A stretch of DNA of 48,553 nt from Loigolactobacillus zhaoyuanensis (GTDB lineage Bacteria > Bacillota > Bacilli > Lactobacillales > Lactobacillaceae). The position numbers and the translations under genes are program-made. Below the pieces are notes generated by a model, which did no database searches, had not been told where the DNA came from, and saw only the letters and a list, made by a program, of their open reading frames with translations. The DNA is taken from assembly GCF_003946385.1 (NCBI RefSeq), contig NZ_RHOE01000014.1, positions 1 to 48,553 on the forward strand. Direction: 5' to 3'. Positions 35,599 to 43,937 of this stretch are shown here, piece by piece. Position 1 is the stretch's first letter. Each line of letters starts with the position of its first letter.

Positions 35599-35854
35599 AA
35601 TCATCACCAGCAATGATTTCAAAATTTTCTGGTGAGATACCAGTGGCTTGGCTAATAGTTGTCGCCAAATCTATTTTACTAACATGGCTCCAGAAGCGAT
35701 AATCATGATCACCATAGCGCATCCAATCACCAAGTTGACTAATTTGTGGATATTGCGTTAAATCTGGTCGCGGAACATTGCTGAAATGGAGCACATAATC
35801 GGTGGCGTCATCATTAAAAGCAGGACGAGGTTGAAAATAATTGCGTTCGTGCAT
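35576..35854 (-). CDS. Hypothetical protein, 92 aa
   Basis: I do not recognise a family. The acidic product starts MHERNYFQPRPAFNDDATDY, has many aromatic and His residues in WMRYGDHDYRFWSHVSK, and ends DDFTDYAYF. There is no signal or membrane segment. The 3' end overlaps the convergent pseudouridine synthase gene by 23 bp, which leaves no room for a separate terminator between them. An AGAGGG site precedes the ATG. Confidence 0.75.
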   Translation of the reverse strand: MHERNYFQPRPAFNDDATDYVLHFSNVPRPDLTQYPQISQLGDWMRYGDHDYRFWSHVSKIDLATTISQATGISPENFEIIAGDDFTDYAYF

Positions 35855-35907
35855 CGTATTTCCCTCTTTCTCATAGGTGACAGAATTAACAGTAAACCTT
35901 GGTAAAA

Positions 35908-35936
35908 ATTATACGTGGTCGAGTTAAAAAGTACAA
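35908..35936 (-). promoter_or_regulatory. Promoter of the 92-aa gene
   Basis: On the minus strand TTGTAC (35936-35931) and TATAAT (35913-35908) are 17 bp apart, about 55 bp before the ATG. Confidence 0.65.
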
Positions 35937-36020
35937 GCAATTAAGCTTTTGCTTATAGAAAGTTAACTTTAAACACTATTAGCCTAAAAAGTCAGTGGAA
36001 ATGGATGTCAACGCGATTGG

Positions 36021-36809
36021 TTACCAAATTTCATGTAACCATTCAACGGCTAAATCAAGCCAATGAGCAACGTGTGGTTGATCGGCATCAGGTTGCCAAG
36101 CAGTTTGTGGGTCGGCTAAGGCTAAGCCATGCGGACCATGGTGAAAAATATGAGCGTCAAAAGGAACTTTGTGCTGGGCCAAAGCATTAATATATAATAA
36201 ACTATTTTGGACCGGAACCAACGGATCATCAGCGGTGTGCCAAATAAATGTCGGGGCACAGGCCGCATTGACCAACTGATCGGCGGCTAATTTTTCTGGT
36301 TGGCTGGTTAAGGCAGCTAACTTTTCTGCTGTCGGTGGCCAACCAGCATCTAAACGAATGACCGGATAACCGAGGATCGCAGCGTTCAATTTAAGCTCAG
36401 CGGTTGGCGCAACTGCTTGTAGCGGCTCACTTTGCCAACTACCGTTATAGACGCTAACGATATGGCCACCAACAGAAAAGCCCGCCGCAGTAATTTTATT
36501 TGGATCAAGATGCCATTGGTGCGCGTGTTGGCGTATTTGACTAATTGCCGCAGCTAGATCAAACATGGGTTGTGGCAATAATGGTGATTTTTCGGCAGTG
36601 AAATGATAGCGCAGATAAAAAGCTTGGAAGCCGCGTGCCGCGAAAGCTAAGGCCAGTGTTTCAGCCTGCGCCTCAGGGATGTGCGTGTAGCCGCCGCCAG
36701 GTACAATGATCACGGCTGGATAAACTTCTTGGCCAGTATTAGTATCTGGTTCGCGAATGTAGGCACGTAAATAGGCTGGTGCCGTTAGCGGAACGGTTAT
36801 AATTTGCAA
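36021..36809 (-). CDS. Alpha/beta hydrolase, acetyl-esterase type
   Basis: A 262-aa cytoplasmic esterase. The oxyanion motif is VPGGGYTH, the nucleophile elbow AAGFSVGGH (GxSxG), the acid is in WHTADDPLVP and the His in HHGPHGLALAD. This set is that of the BD-FAE/xylan-acetylesterase group of dienelactone-hydrolase-like enzymes. The substrate may be acetylated sugars or short esters. The TTG at 36809 is about 8 nt from GCAGG and is the likely start. Confidence 0.87.
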   Translation of the reverse strand: MQIITVPLTAPAYLRAYIREPDTNTGQEVYPAVIIVPGGGYTHIPEAQAETLALAFAARGFQAFYLRYHFTAEKSPLLPQPMFDLAAAISQIRQHAHQWHLDPNKITAAGFSVGGHIVSVYNGSWQSEPLQAVAPTAELKLNAAILGYPVIRLDAGWPPTAEKLAALTSQPEKLAADQLVNAACAPTFIWHTADDPLVPVQNSLLYINALAQHKVPFDAHIFHHGPHGLALADPQTAWQPDADQPHVAHWLDLAVEWLHEIW

Positions 36810-36940
36810 AATATAGACCTGCCTTTCATGGACTGTTGCTAACCACTATTGTAACGATTTTTCAGTAATTTGTGCAATGATCAGGGCGCTAAATCTATAT
36901 TAGAATGAATCAGATTTATAAAGTAAAGGAGCTGATCAAC

Positions 36941-37480
36941 ATGCGTTTAGAAACCGATCGATTAGTGATCCGACCATTTATTGACGCTGATTTAGATGAT
37001 TTACATGAATTGATGCAAAATCCTAAATTAGGCGCAATGGCGGGCTGGCAACCCCATCATAGTCGCGGTGAGAGTGAGGCCGTTTTAGCGATGTTTTTGC
37101 GCAGCGATGAAGTCTTTGCAATTATTGCCAAAAAAGATCAAAAGTTGATCGGTACGATTGGCTTACACCGTCGTGCTCCTAGTGGAACGACGCCGAAAGA
37201 TGATAGTCGTGAACTTAGTTTTATGCTTAATGAATCTTTTTGGGGTCAAGGAATAATGCCAGAAGCAACCACTGCGATCGTTACCTTTGGGTTCAATCAT
37301 TTACGGTTACAAGAAATTTGGGTGGGGCATTTTGCTGATAATCAGCGCTCACAGCGTGTGATCGAAAAAACTGGCTTTCACTTTGAATATGAATTGGAGC
37401 GCCCCCGTTTATTTAGCGATGAAACGCCAGTCGACGAAATCTATTATAAAATGACCTTAGCTGATTTTCGTAAGCAGTAA
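36941..37480 (+). CDS. GNAT acetyltransferase, RimJ/RimL type
   Basis: A 179-aa acetyltransferase. It begins MRLETDRLVIRPF, the usual opening of RimJ/RimL-like N-acetyltransferases, has IGTIGLH, then ELSFMLNESFWGQGIMPEA with the acetyl-CoA loop WGQGIM, and ends with NQRSQRVIEKTGF. Targets are ribosomal-protein N-termini or small amines; not predictable. ATG 36941 has AAAGGAG upstream. Confidence 0.88.
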   Translation: MRLETDRLVIRPFIDADLDDLHELMQNPKLGAMAGWQPHHSRGESEAVLAMFLRSDEVFAIIAKKDQKLIGTIGLHRRAPSGTTPKDDSRELSFMLNESFWGQGIMPEATTAIVTFGFNHLRLQEIWVGHFADNQRSQRVIEKTGFHFEYELERPRLFSDETPVDEIYYKMTLADFRKQ

Positions 37481-37586
37481 CTGAAAATGAAAGTATCATG
37501 AAAATATTGTGGCTATGCTAAAATTTAGCTTGGGCTTGCTGATGATTATGGTATAATGAGCCGAGATAGAGATATTGGAGGTAGGA

Positions 37587-38153
37587 ATGATGGATGTGTC
37601 ACAGGAGCAATTGAAAATTATGGGAAAAGCTTATCAGGAACGTTTGGCCGCAATTGAAGCAAATTCTAAATTAACAATATTGGATACGGTGGTCGATTAT
37701 AACGCGGATTCGCAACCCGTTACACCATACATTGTTTATACCGATTTTAATCGCGCAGAGATCAATGAAAAAAGCAGCTCGATTTTTGTTTATACCGCGT
37801 ATGAAAATGTTGATAAATATGGTCATTCAAAGACTGATTATCAAAATGAATTGTTGTTTGAGTATGATGCTTGGGCGAAATCAATGCATATCACAGTTTT
37901 GGAAACATTAGGTGCCGAAAGCCAGTTAGCATTTTATGATTTTCAGAATCATGGCCTAGCGCAATTAGCTTTGACCCACTTATTAAAAATTGCGCGCCAT
38001 AATAAAGTACAAAAAATCGGTGGTAACGTTAGTTCCTTCGATGGCGAAGGCTTAAAAAAAGTAATGACGTTATTTGAAAAGTTTGATTTTAAATTTAACG
38101 TGCAGAATGCACAACAAGGTTTAGCTAGTTTCAATTTATCACTAGTTGAATAA
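37587..38153 (+). CDS. Hypothetical protein, 189 aa
   Basis: I cannot assign a family. The sequence begins MMDVSQEQLKIMGKAYQERL, has the helical C-terminal half LAQLALTHLLKIARHNKVQ, and the segment ISSVVD-like DTVVDYNADSQPV near residue 35. The C-terminal half (ALTHLLKIARHNKVQKIGGN, FEKFDFKFN) faintly recalls a GNAT fold, but the acetyl-CoA loop is absent. GGAGGT lies 4 nt before the first ATG and 7 before the second. A TATAAT is at about 37551. It may be followed by a promoter and terminator of a small RNA. Confidence 0.7.
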   Translation: MMDVSQEQLKIMGKAYQERLAAIEANSKLTILDTVVDYNADSQPVTPYIVYTDFNRAEINEKSSSIFVYTAYENVDKYGHSKTDYQNELLFEYDAWAKSMHITVLETLGAESQLAFYDFQNHGLAQLALTHLLKIARHNKVQKIGGNVSSFDGEGLKKVMTLFEKFDFKFNVQNAQQGLASFNLSLVE

Positions 38154-38189
38154 CGCCAAGTTAACAAATTAGGTTTGATCAGACAGTGG

Positions 38190-38290
38190 TTGATTTTTTA
38201 AAACTTACTGCAGTATACTTAACTTACACCCTTGGCAGGAGAAGACGGTTATACCACCTAGAAGCGTGGTATGAGCGCCTTTTTTCTTTT
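38190..38290 (+). ncRNA. Candidate small RNA with its own promoter and terminator
   Basis: TTGATT (38190-38195) and TATACT (38214-38219) are 18 bp apart. About 65 nt later CGGTTATACCAC (38246-38257) pairs with GTGGTATGAGCG (38266-38277), one mismatch, followed by CCTTTTTTCTTTTTT. No start codon with a binding site lies between. It could equally be only the terminator of the 189-aa gene with a chance promoter. Confidence 0.4.
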
Positions 38291-38319
38291 TTGCACCTTA
38301 ATTATATTTGTGATATGAT
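38291..38319 (+). promoter_or_regulatory. Promoter of the Rrf2 gene
   Basis: TTGCAC (38291-38296) and TATGAT (38314-38319) are 17 bp apart, about 40 bp before the Rrf2 start; the -35 abuts the preceding T-tract. Confidence 0.6.
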
Positions 38320-38358
38320 ATATCCATAACAAAGGAAATTGATAGAGGGGTGTTCCAC

Positions 38359-38886
38359 ATGCAATTAACCCGTGGCTTCGAACAGGCTGCTTGTATCATT
38401 ACATTATTAGCGACGCAAGATCCGGATATTCCGATTTCATCAGAGGTTATTCATCATCGGTTGAATGGTTCGCAAACTTATTTACGGAAAATTATGCGTA
38501 AGCTAGTTGTTGGCGGTTTAATTAAATCCGTTTCAGGGAATAATGGCGGCTTTACAATTGCGCGCTCACCTAAGGAAATCAGCTTATACGAAATTGTATT
38601 AGCAACTGAAGGCGATATTCAAACTTATCCTGACTCTGGCTTGATCGATATGGTATTTAAAGATTTCCAACCGGTGGCCAAGCAGGGAACTTCGGTCATT
38701 AATCAAGTCTTTCATCAGGCTGATCTTTTATGGGGTGAAGCATTGAAGAAGCAGTCGGTTTATCAAGTGATCAGTGAAACTTTGGGTGGGAGCGCAATTC
38801 CGCTGGTCAATTGGAATGAATCGGATGAGAAGCGCGAGTTGCTAATTCAAAAGTTATTACGCAACGTTCGTAATGAAATTAAGTAA
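38359..38886 (+). CDS. Rrf2-family transcriptional regulator
   Basis: A 175-aa winged-helix regulator. The helix-turn-helix lies at residues 25-60 (ISSEVIHHRLNGSQTYLRKI) and the wing is SGNNGGFTIARSP, the typical family block. It lacks the cluster of three Cys that binds an iron-sulfur cluster in IscR and NsrR; the only Cys is near residue 12. It is thus of the YwnA/cysteine-free type. The targets are unknown; nearest downstream genes are the 48-aa protein and alsS. Confidence 0.87.
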   Translation: MQLTRGFEQAACIITLLATQDPDIPISSEVIHHRLNGSQTYLRKIMRKLVVGGLIKSVSGNNGGFTIARSPKEISLYEIVLATEGDIQTYPDSGLIDMVFKDFQPVAKQGTSVINQVFHQADLLWGEALKKQSVYQVISETLGGSAIPLVNWNESDEKRELLIQKLLRNVRNEIK

Positions 38887-38967
38887 CAATGGGTTGATTT
38901 ATTTTTTGTAGTGGCTAGCAGATTCAGAATGTGGAAATTAGTAGGCACCATGATTGCCAAAAAGCGC

Positions 38968-39001
38968 TATAATGAAAGTAACGAGTAATGGCCCGTTACT
39001 T
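38968..39001 (+). promoter_or_regulatory. TATAAT box and 5'-end hairpin of the 48-aa gene
   Basis: TATAAT (38968-38973) is followed by AAGTAACG (38976-38983) and CGTTACTT (38994-39001), a perfect 8-bp inverted repeat with a 10-bp gap. The repeat covers the likely transcription start, so it is either an operator or a 5'-terminal RNA stem that protects the message. Confidence 0.5.
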
Positions 39002-39024
39002 CAATATTAAAAGAGGCGGTAACA

Positions 39025-39171
39025 ATGGCAAAAAAGCTCTCTAAAGCTGAAAGAAAAGAATTGATCCAAAAGGCTGAAGACGCACGTGCTAAGCATCCAC
39101 AGCCTAAGTCAGCAGTTTCTGGTTTTGAAACGATCGACGAAGAAGCTAGAAAACTTAGTGGTCGTAAATAA
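39025..39171 (+). CDS. Small basic protein, 48 aa
   Basis: An ATG at 39025 with AGAGGCGG 5-7 nt upstream opens a 48-codon frame to TAA at 39171. The product is MAKKLSKAERKELIQKAEDA and then RAKHPQPKSAVSGFETIDEE, ending ARKLSGRK: highly charged, helical at both ends, no membrane segment. It has its own promoter and a long terminator, so it is a real gene. The function is unknown; small basic proteins of this kind can be RNA- or ribosome-associated. Confidence 0.75.
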   Translation: MAKKLSKAERKELIQKAEDARAKHPQPKSAVSGFETIDEEARKLSGRK

Positions 39172-39185
39172 AATAATCAAAGTTT

Positions 39186-39237
39186 AAGTGTGTGGCGCTA
39201 CCTGAGTAAAACAGGTCAGCGGCACGCACTTTTTTTG
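39186..39237 (+). terminator. Terminator of the 48-aa gene
   Basis: A long, slightly imperfect stem from AAGTG (39186) to CACTT, with CCTG/CAGG at its top, is followed by seven T. Confidence 0.85.
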
Positions 39238-39454
39238 TTGGCTATTTTAGTGTAATTTCACAAAGCCAGAAAATTTAAGGGCGTATTAGCTTGTGAAAAA
39301 TTATAACCAATGGATTTCCAGTCGTACAGCATTTGTAATAGATTTCACTTAAGCTAATTCACAAGAATTTCCACGGAGAATATGCTATGATAAGAATCGA
39401 CTTTGGAAAAATAAATTAAAACTTGAAACGAATTTTATTTTGGAGGGATTTATA
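39238..39454 (+). promoter_or_regulatory. alsS upstream region with three Rex-type half-sites
   Basis: TTCACAA occurs at 39257-39263 and 39358-39364 and TTGTGAA at 39291-39297; these are half-sites of the Rex redox operator TTGTGAA-N4-TTCACAA. None forms a full palindrome. A TATGAT (39386-39391) is the likely -10, with the last half-site near the -35. Redox control of acetolactate synthase is plausible but unproven. Confidence 0.35.
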
Positions 39455-41134
39455 ATGACGGAAAAGCAACGCTACGGTGCTGATGCCATCCTAGAAAGTT
39501 TGATCAATCATGAGGTCAAATATGTTTTTGGGATTCCTGGTGCAAAAATCGATCGTTTGTTTGAACTGTTGGCACACGCCGATAACGCTAAACGGCCTGA
39601 ATTAATTGTTGCCCGCCACGAACAAGGGGCTGCTTTTATGGCCTCAGGAATTGGCCGGATCACTGGTAAACCTGGTGTTGTCATGACAACTTCGGGCCCT
39701 GGTGTTAGTAATTTAGCAACGGGTATGGTCACCGCTACCGCTGAAGGTGATCCAGTTTTAGCTATTTCGGGTCAGGTGCAGCGAGCTGATCTATTGCGGT
39801 TGACGCATCAAAGCATGGCCAATACTGCTTTAATGGCACCAATAACTAAATATAGCGCTGAGATCCAAGAACCAGAAAACGCCTCAGAAGTGATCGCCAA
39901 CGCTTATCGTGCAGCAACGTCGGCTAAGCAGGGGGCTAGCTTTGTTAGTGTACCGCAGGATGTAGTCGATTCTAAAATCGACCGTGCTGCTGTAATGCCA
40001 TTACAAGCACCCAAATTAGGTCCGGCTAGTCCAGCAGATATTACAATTTTAGCTCGTAAAATCAAGGAAGCTAAATTGCCAGTCTTGTTAGTGGGGATGC
40101 GGGCCTCTTCTGCAGAAGTAACTCGTGCCTTACGTAATATCTTATATGTATCCGATATGCCAGTTGTGGAAACTTTCCAAGCAGCAGGAATTATTTCGCG
40201 CAACTTAGAGAAGAATTTCTTCGGTCGTGTCGGTTTATTCCGGAATCAACCAGGTGATATGTTACTTAAACAAAGTGACTTGGTGATCACAATTGGTTAT
40301 GATCCAATCGAATACGAACCACGTAACTGGAATGCTGAAAATGATGCACGCATCGTTGTGATCGATGATATGATCGCGGAAATTGACCATAATTTCCAAC
40401 CAGAAAGCGAATTGATCGGTGATATCGCACAAACGCTAGATTTCTTACTACCATACATGCGTGGTTATGAAGTGAAGCTGGAATCGCGCGATTATTTAGC
40501 TGGCTTACATGAGCAATTTGAAAAACGTGACTTGCCACCAGTTATTGCCCCAGAAACAAAATTGACCCATCCCTTAGCTGTGATTTCAGCACTACAAAAA
40601 CGGGTAACCGATGAGATGACGGTCACCGTTGACGTTGGTAGTTTCTACATCTGGATGGCACGGCATTTCCGTAGCTATGAACCACGCCATTTGTTGTTTT
40701 CTAATGGGATGCAGACGCTAGGGGTTGCCTTGCCATGGGCTATTTCGGCTGCATTGTTACGGCCGGATACCCAGATTATTTCCGTTTCCGGAGATGGTGG
40801 CTTCTTGTTCACCGGTCAAGAATTAGAAACGGCTGTCCGCCAGAAGTTGAACATTGTTCAATTAATTTGGAACGATGGCGCCTATGATATGGTGAAATTC
40901 CAAGAAGAAATGAAGTATGGGCAAAGTGCTGGCACTGATTTCGGGCCTGTAGACTTTGTTAAATACGCTGAAAGCTTTGGTGCAACTGGATTACGGGTCA
41001 ACCAAGCAGGCAATCTTGATCAAGTACTTGATCAGGCTTTTGCAACCAAGGGACCAGTGATCGTCGATATTCCAATCGATTATTCTGACAACAAGAAGTT
41101 AGGCCAAACAATTTTACCAGATCAATTCTATTAA
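39455..41134 (+). CDS. alsS: Acetolactate synthase, catabolic
   Basis: A 559-aa thiamine-diphosphate enzyme that joins two pyruvates to acetolactate. The catalytic Glu is in [14 protein letters not shown]; the ThDP site is [20 protein letters not shown] followed by [15 protein letters not shown]. There is no paired regulatory subunit gene and its neighbour is alsD, so it is the catabolic acetoin-pathway enzyme and not IlvBN. ATG 39455 follows GGAGGG. The pathway removes pyruvate and acid in fermenting cells. Confidence 0.94.
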   Translation: MTEKQRYGADAILESLINHEVKYVFGIPGAKIDRLFELLAHADNAKRPELIVARHEQGAAFMASGIGRITGKPGVVMTTSGPGVSNLATGMVTATAEGDPVLAISGQVQRADLLRLTHQSMANTALMAPITKYSAEIQEPENASEVIANAYRAATSAKQGASFVSVPQDVVDSKIDRAAVMPLQAPKLGPASPADITILARKIKEAKLPVLLVGMRASSAEVTRALRNILYVSDMPVVETFQAAGIISRNLEKNFFGRVGLFRNQPGDMLLKQSDLVITIGYDPIEYEPRNWNAENDARIVVIDDMIAEIDHNFQPESELIGDIAQTLDFLLPYMRGYEVKLESRDYLAGLHEQFEKRDLPPVIAPETKLTHPLAVISALQKRVTDEMTVTVDVGSFYIWMARHFRSYEPRHLLFSNGMQTLGVALPWAISAALLRPDTQIISVSGDGGFLFTGQELETAVRQKLNIVQLIWNDGAYDMVKFQEEMKYGQSAGTDFGPVDFVKYAESFGATGLRVNQAGNLDQVLDQAFATKGPVIVDIPIDYSDNKKLGQTILPDQFY

Positions 41135-41174
41135 GATTGATTATTTTTTAAGTCAAGTATTGTCGCTTTGGCAA

Positions 41175-41288
41175 CGAAAACGCGTTAAAAAGAATAGATC
41201 AAGACACATCGTTATGTTCAGCAAGTAAGCTACTATATGTGACTTGTTGTTCTATATTGTGGCGTGATCAAGCGTCTTTTTTAACGCT
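41175..41288 (+). promoter_or_regulatory. alsS-alsD spacer with cre-like site and hairpin
   Basis: CGAAAACGCGTTAA (41175-41188) matches 12 of 14 cre positions. AGCGT/ACGCT around CTTTTTTA (41271-41288) makes a small stem before the alsD ribosome binding site. Both are weak; alsD may have its own promoter here. Confidence 0.3.
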
Positions 41289-41311
41289 TTAAACGGAAGG
41301 ATGCTTAATTA

Positions 41312-42037
41312 ATGGCAGAGCAGAAAAAGCAGTCAGTCCTCTTTCAACATGGCACACTTAGTTTATTGGTGCCCGGATTATTTGAAGGCACGATGACTGT
41401 GGGTGAATTATTACAACATGGTAATTATGGTATCGGTACAGTGCAAGACTTTAACGGTGAATTAGTAGTGCTTGATGGTCACGCTTATCAGGTGGTTGAA
41501 TCAGGTGCCGTTAATGAATTAACAGCTGACCAGTCAGTACCATTCGCATCAGTTCATTTTGATGATCCAATTGCACAAACTGAATTAGCTAATTTAAATA
41601 AAGCTGAAGTGGAGCGCTATTTGCTCCAAAACTATCCATACCGCAATGTCTTTTTTGCCGTTAAAATTGTTGGTGAATTTGCACAGATGCACACGCGTGT
41701 GGTTGAGGAACAACAAAAGCCTTATCCAAGTTTGACGGAGGCAACAAAAACACAACCGAAGTTTAATCAAGATAATATTCATGGGACTTTGATTGGTTAC
41801 TACGCCCCTGAATTATTTCAAGGCGTAGCTGTAGGTGGTTATCATGTCCATTTTCTTAGTGATGACCATAAAACGATCGGTGGCCACATTCTCGATTATC
41901 GACTGAAAAAGGGCCAAGTTTCGATTCAGCCATTTGCTACATTGGAACAGCATTTTCCACTAGAAAATCAAGATTTCTTACAACAGAATTTTAACTATGA
42001 TGGCATGAGTCAATCGATCGATCAAGCAGAAAAATAA
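41312..42037 (+). CDS. alsD: Alpha-acetolactate decarboxylase
   Basis: A 241-aa zinc enzyme that decarboxylates acetolactate, the product of AlsS, to acetoin. The sequence shows GTLSLLVPGLFEGTMTVGEL at the N-terminus and GGYHVHFLSDDHKTIGGH near residue 190, where the His residues bind zinc. The length fits the family. No signal peptide. It is 177 bp downstream of alsS in the same direction. Confidence 0.96.
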   Translation: MAEQKKQSVLFQHGTLSLLVPGLFEGTMTVGELLQHGNYGIGTVQDFNGELVVLDGHAYQVVESGAVNELTADQSVPFASVHFDDPIAQTELANLNKAEVERYLLQNYPYRNVFFAVKIVGEFAQMHTRVVEEQQKPYPSLTEATKTQPKFNQDNIHGTLIGYYAPELFQGVAVGGYHVHFLSDDHKTIGGHILDYRLKKGQVSIQPFATLEQHFPLENQDFLQQNFNYDGMSQSIDQAEK

Positions 42038-42046
42038 GTGCGCGTC

Positions 42047-42075
42047 TTGTTAAACAAATGAATATTCGGTATACT
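42047..42075 (+). promoter_or_regulatory. Promoter of the lysine riboswitch transcript
   Basis: TTGTTA (42047-42052) and TATACT (42070-42075) are 17 bp apart and lie just before the aptamer. Confidence 0.75.
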
Positions 42076-42088
42076 ATAACAAAAGATT

Positions 42089-42317
42089 GAGGTTGCAGAG
42101 ATCAAAAGTAGCTAGTTGGAGACGGAAAAGCGTCGCTGAGAACTAGTAAAAGGGTGATCTGCCGAAATGCTTAATTGCTTTTTCAATTAAGTGTTGGGGC
42201 TTGGCTAAATAAGCTAAGTACTGTCGTGATGAAGTTATCACGGGGCGCTATCGACTGACAGAAAGAGACACCGTCTCTTTGTGTAGCAGTGGATGCTATG
42301 CAAAGAGGCGGTTTTTT
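42089..42317 (+). ncRNA. Lysine riboswitch (L box) with terminator
   Basis: The aptamer has the L-box blocks in order: GAGGTTGCAGA, AGTAGC, GGAGACGGAAAAGCGTCGC, GGGTGATCTGCCGAAAT, TGTTGGGGCTT, TACTGTCGTGA, then GGCGCTATCG. It is followed by a terminator, CCGTCTCTTTG.../...CAAAGAGGCGG (42271-42311) plus TTTTTT. AAAGAGAC (42262-42269) can pair instead with GTCTCTTT (42273-42280) and break the terminator. High lysine should switch off the permease gene downstream. Confidence 0.93.
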
Positions 42318-42374
42318 GTGTTTAAGTTAGGCGCGACCTCTAAAATTAAACTTGGTAACAGGAGGAATTTTTAG

Positions 42375-43838
42375 ATGGCGCAACAACATATTGATCATGA
42401 GCAAGGCGGGGTTAAGCGTGAGCTGAAAACACGACATTTGTCGATGATCGCATTAGGTGGCAGTATTGGTACTGGTCTATTTGTCGCCTCAGGTTCAGCA
42501 ATTTCAACTGCCGGTCCTGGTGGTGCATTGATCGCATACATCGGCATCGGCTTAATGGTGTATTTCCTGATGACTAGTTTAGGTGAAATGGCGACTTATA
42601 TTCCGGTGTCGGGATCATTTGCTACATATGCGGGCCGTTTTGTTGATCCAGCATTAGGCTTTGCGATGGGTTGGAATTATTGGTTTAACTGGGCAATTAC
42701 GTTGGCAGTGGATGTTTCAACCACGGCGATCGTCATGCATTTCTGGTTACCTAACATTCCCGGCTGGATTTTTAGTTTGTTTTTCTTGATCGTTATTTTC
42801 GTCATTAATGCACTGTCAGTACGCGCTTTTGGTGAAACTGAATATTGGTTATCGATCATTAAAGTGGTCACCGTGATCGTCTTCTTGATTGTTGGTTTCT
42901 TGACGATTTTTGGCATTATGGGGGGAAACGGGCCGGCAATTGGTTTGCATAACTTTACAGTCGGTAAAGCGCCATTTGTTGGTGGAATACCAGCAATTCT
43001 CAGTGTTTTCGTAGTGGCTGGGTTCTCATTTCAAGGAACTGAATTGATCGGCATTACTGCCGGCGAATCAGCAACGCCTGAAACAAGTATCCCTAAGGCA
43101 ATCAAACAAGTCTTTTGGCGAATTTTGTTATTTTATATTTTAGCAATTTTCGTGATCGCAGCGATTTTACCTTACACTAGTAAAGACTTACTTGGTTCTG
43201 GCGCGGGTGATGTAGCAATCAGTCCGTTTACCTTAGTTTTCCAACGGGTTGGTTTAGCTGGCGCGGCTAGTATCATCAACGCGGTGATCTTAACTTCTGT
43301 TATTTCTGCCGCTAATTCTGGAATGTACGCTTCGACACGGATGTTGTGGGCAATGTCGAAGCAAAATATTGCACCAAAAATATTCGGTCGAACTAACGGC
43401 CGTGGAGTGCCAGTTGCTGCTTTATTAATGACAACGGTGGTCGGCTTATTCACTTTCTTAACCAGTATTTGGGGATCACGGATCTACATGTTCTTGGTTG
43501 CAGCTTCTGGTTTGACTGGTTTTATTGCTTGGTTAGGGATCGCGATTTCACATTATCGCTTCCGGAAAGCTTTTATTGCCCAAGGCCACAAGCTTAGTGA
43601 GCTGAAATACCACGCTAAATTATTTCCATTTGGGCCGATTCTAGCGATGGTACTGGGGATTTTAGTGATCGTTGGCCAGGATCTGAATGCAGTGAAGACA
43701 TTTGATTGGCAAGCATTGGGTATTAGTTACATGAGTGTGCCGCTGTTTATTGTGTTATTTGTTTATTATAAGCTTCGGCACAAGACGCACGTAGTTCCAC
43801 TGAAAGAAGTGGACTTGACTAAGATCGATCGTGATTAA
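42375..43838 (+). CDS. lysP: Lysine-specific amino acid permease
   Basis: A 487-aa APC-family transporter with twelve hydrophobic segments. It begins RELKTRHLSMIALGGSIGTG and LFVASGSAISTAGPGG, the LysP/AAT branch of the family, and has FSFQGTELIGITAGESATPE, the conserved loop. The lysine riboswitch upstream makes lysine the substrate with good confidence. AGGAGG precedes the ATG. It is a single-gene unit ending in a strong terminator. Confidence 0.93.
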   Translation: MAQQHIDHEQGGVKRELKTRHLSMIALGGSIGTGLFVASGSAISTAGPGGALIAYIGIGLMVYFLMTSLGEMATYIPVSGSFATYAGRFVDPALGFAMGWNYWFNWAITLAVDVSTTAIVMHFWLPNIPGWIFSLFFLIVIFVINALSVRAFGETEYWLSIIKVVTVIVFLIVGFLTIFGIMGGNGPAIGLHNFTVGKAPFVGGIPAILSVFVVAGFSFQGTELIGITAGESATPETSIPKAIKQVFWRILLFYILAIFVIAAILPYTSKDLLGSGAGDVAISPFTLVFQRVGLAGAASIINAVILTSVISAANSGMYASTRMLWAMSKQNIAPKIFGRTNGRGVPVAALLMTTVVGLFTFLTSIWGSRIYMFLVAASGLTGFIAWLGIAISHYRFRKAFIAQGHKLSELKYHAKLFPFGPILAMVLGILVIVGQDLNAVKTFDWQALGISYMSVPLFIVLFVYYKLRHKTHVVPLKEVDLTKIDRD

Positions 43839-43850
43839 ATTTTAAAGGGA

Positions 43851-43893
43851 GAAAAGTGCTGGTAGCCATTAAGGTTACTGGCACTTTTCTTTT
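43851..43893 (+). terminator. Terminator of lysP
   Basis: A 17-bp stem (43851-43867 with 43873-43889, one G-U/mismatch) around ATTAA is followed by TTTT. Confidence 0.9.
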
Positions 43894-43905
43894 GTTGTGG
43901 GTAAT

Positions 43906-43937
43906 AAAAAAGCCACCTAGCAAATTGCTAAGGGGCT
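43906..43937 (-). terminator. Terminator of the Mga-like regulator gene
   Basis: On the minus strand AGCCCCTTAGCAA pairs with TTGCTAGGTGGCT, one mismatch and one wobble, followed by TTTTTTATT. The stem includes the stop codon of the gene. Confidence 0.75.
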
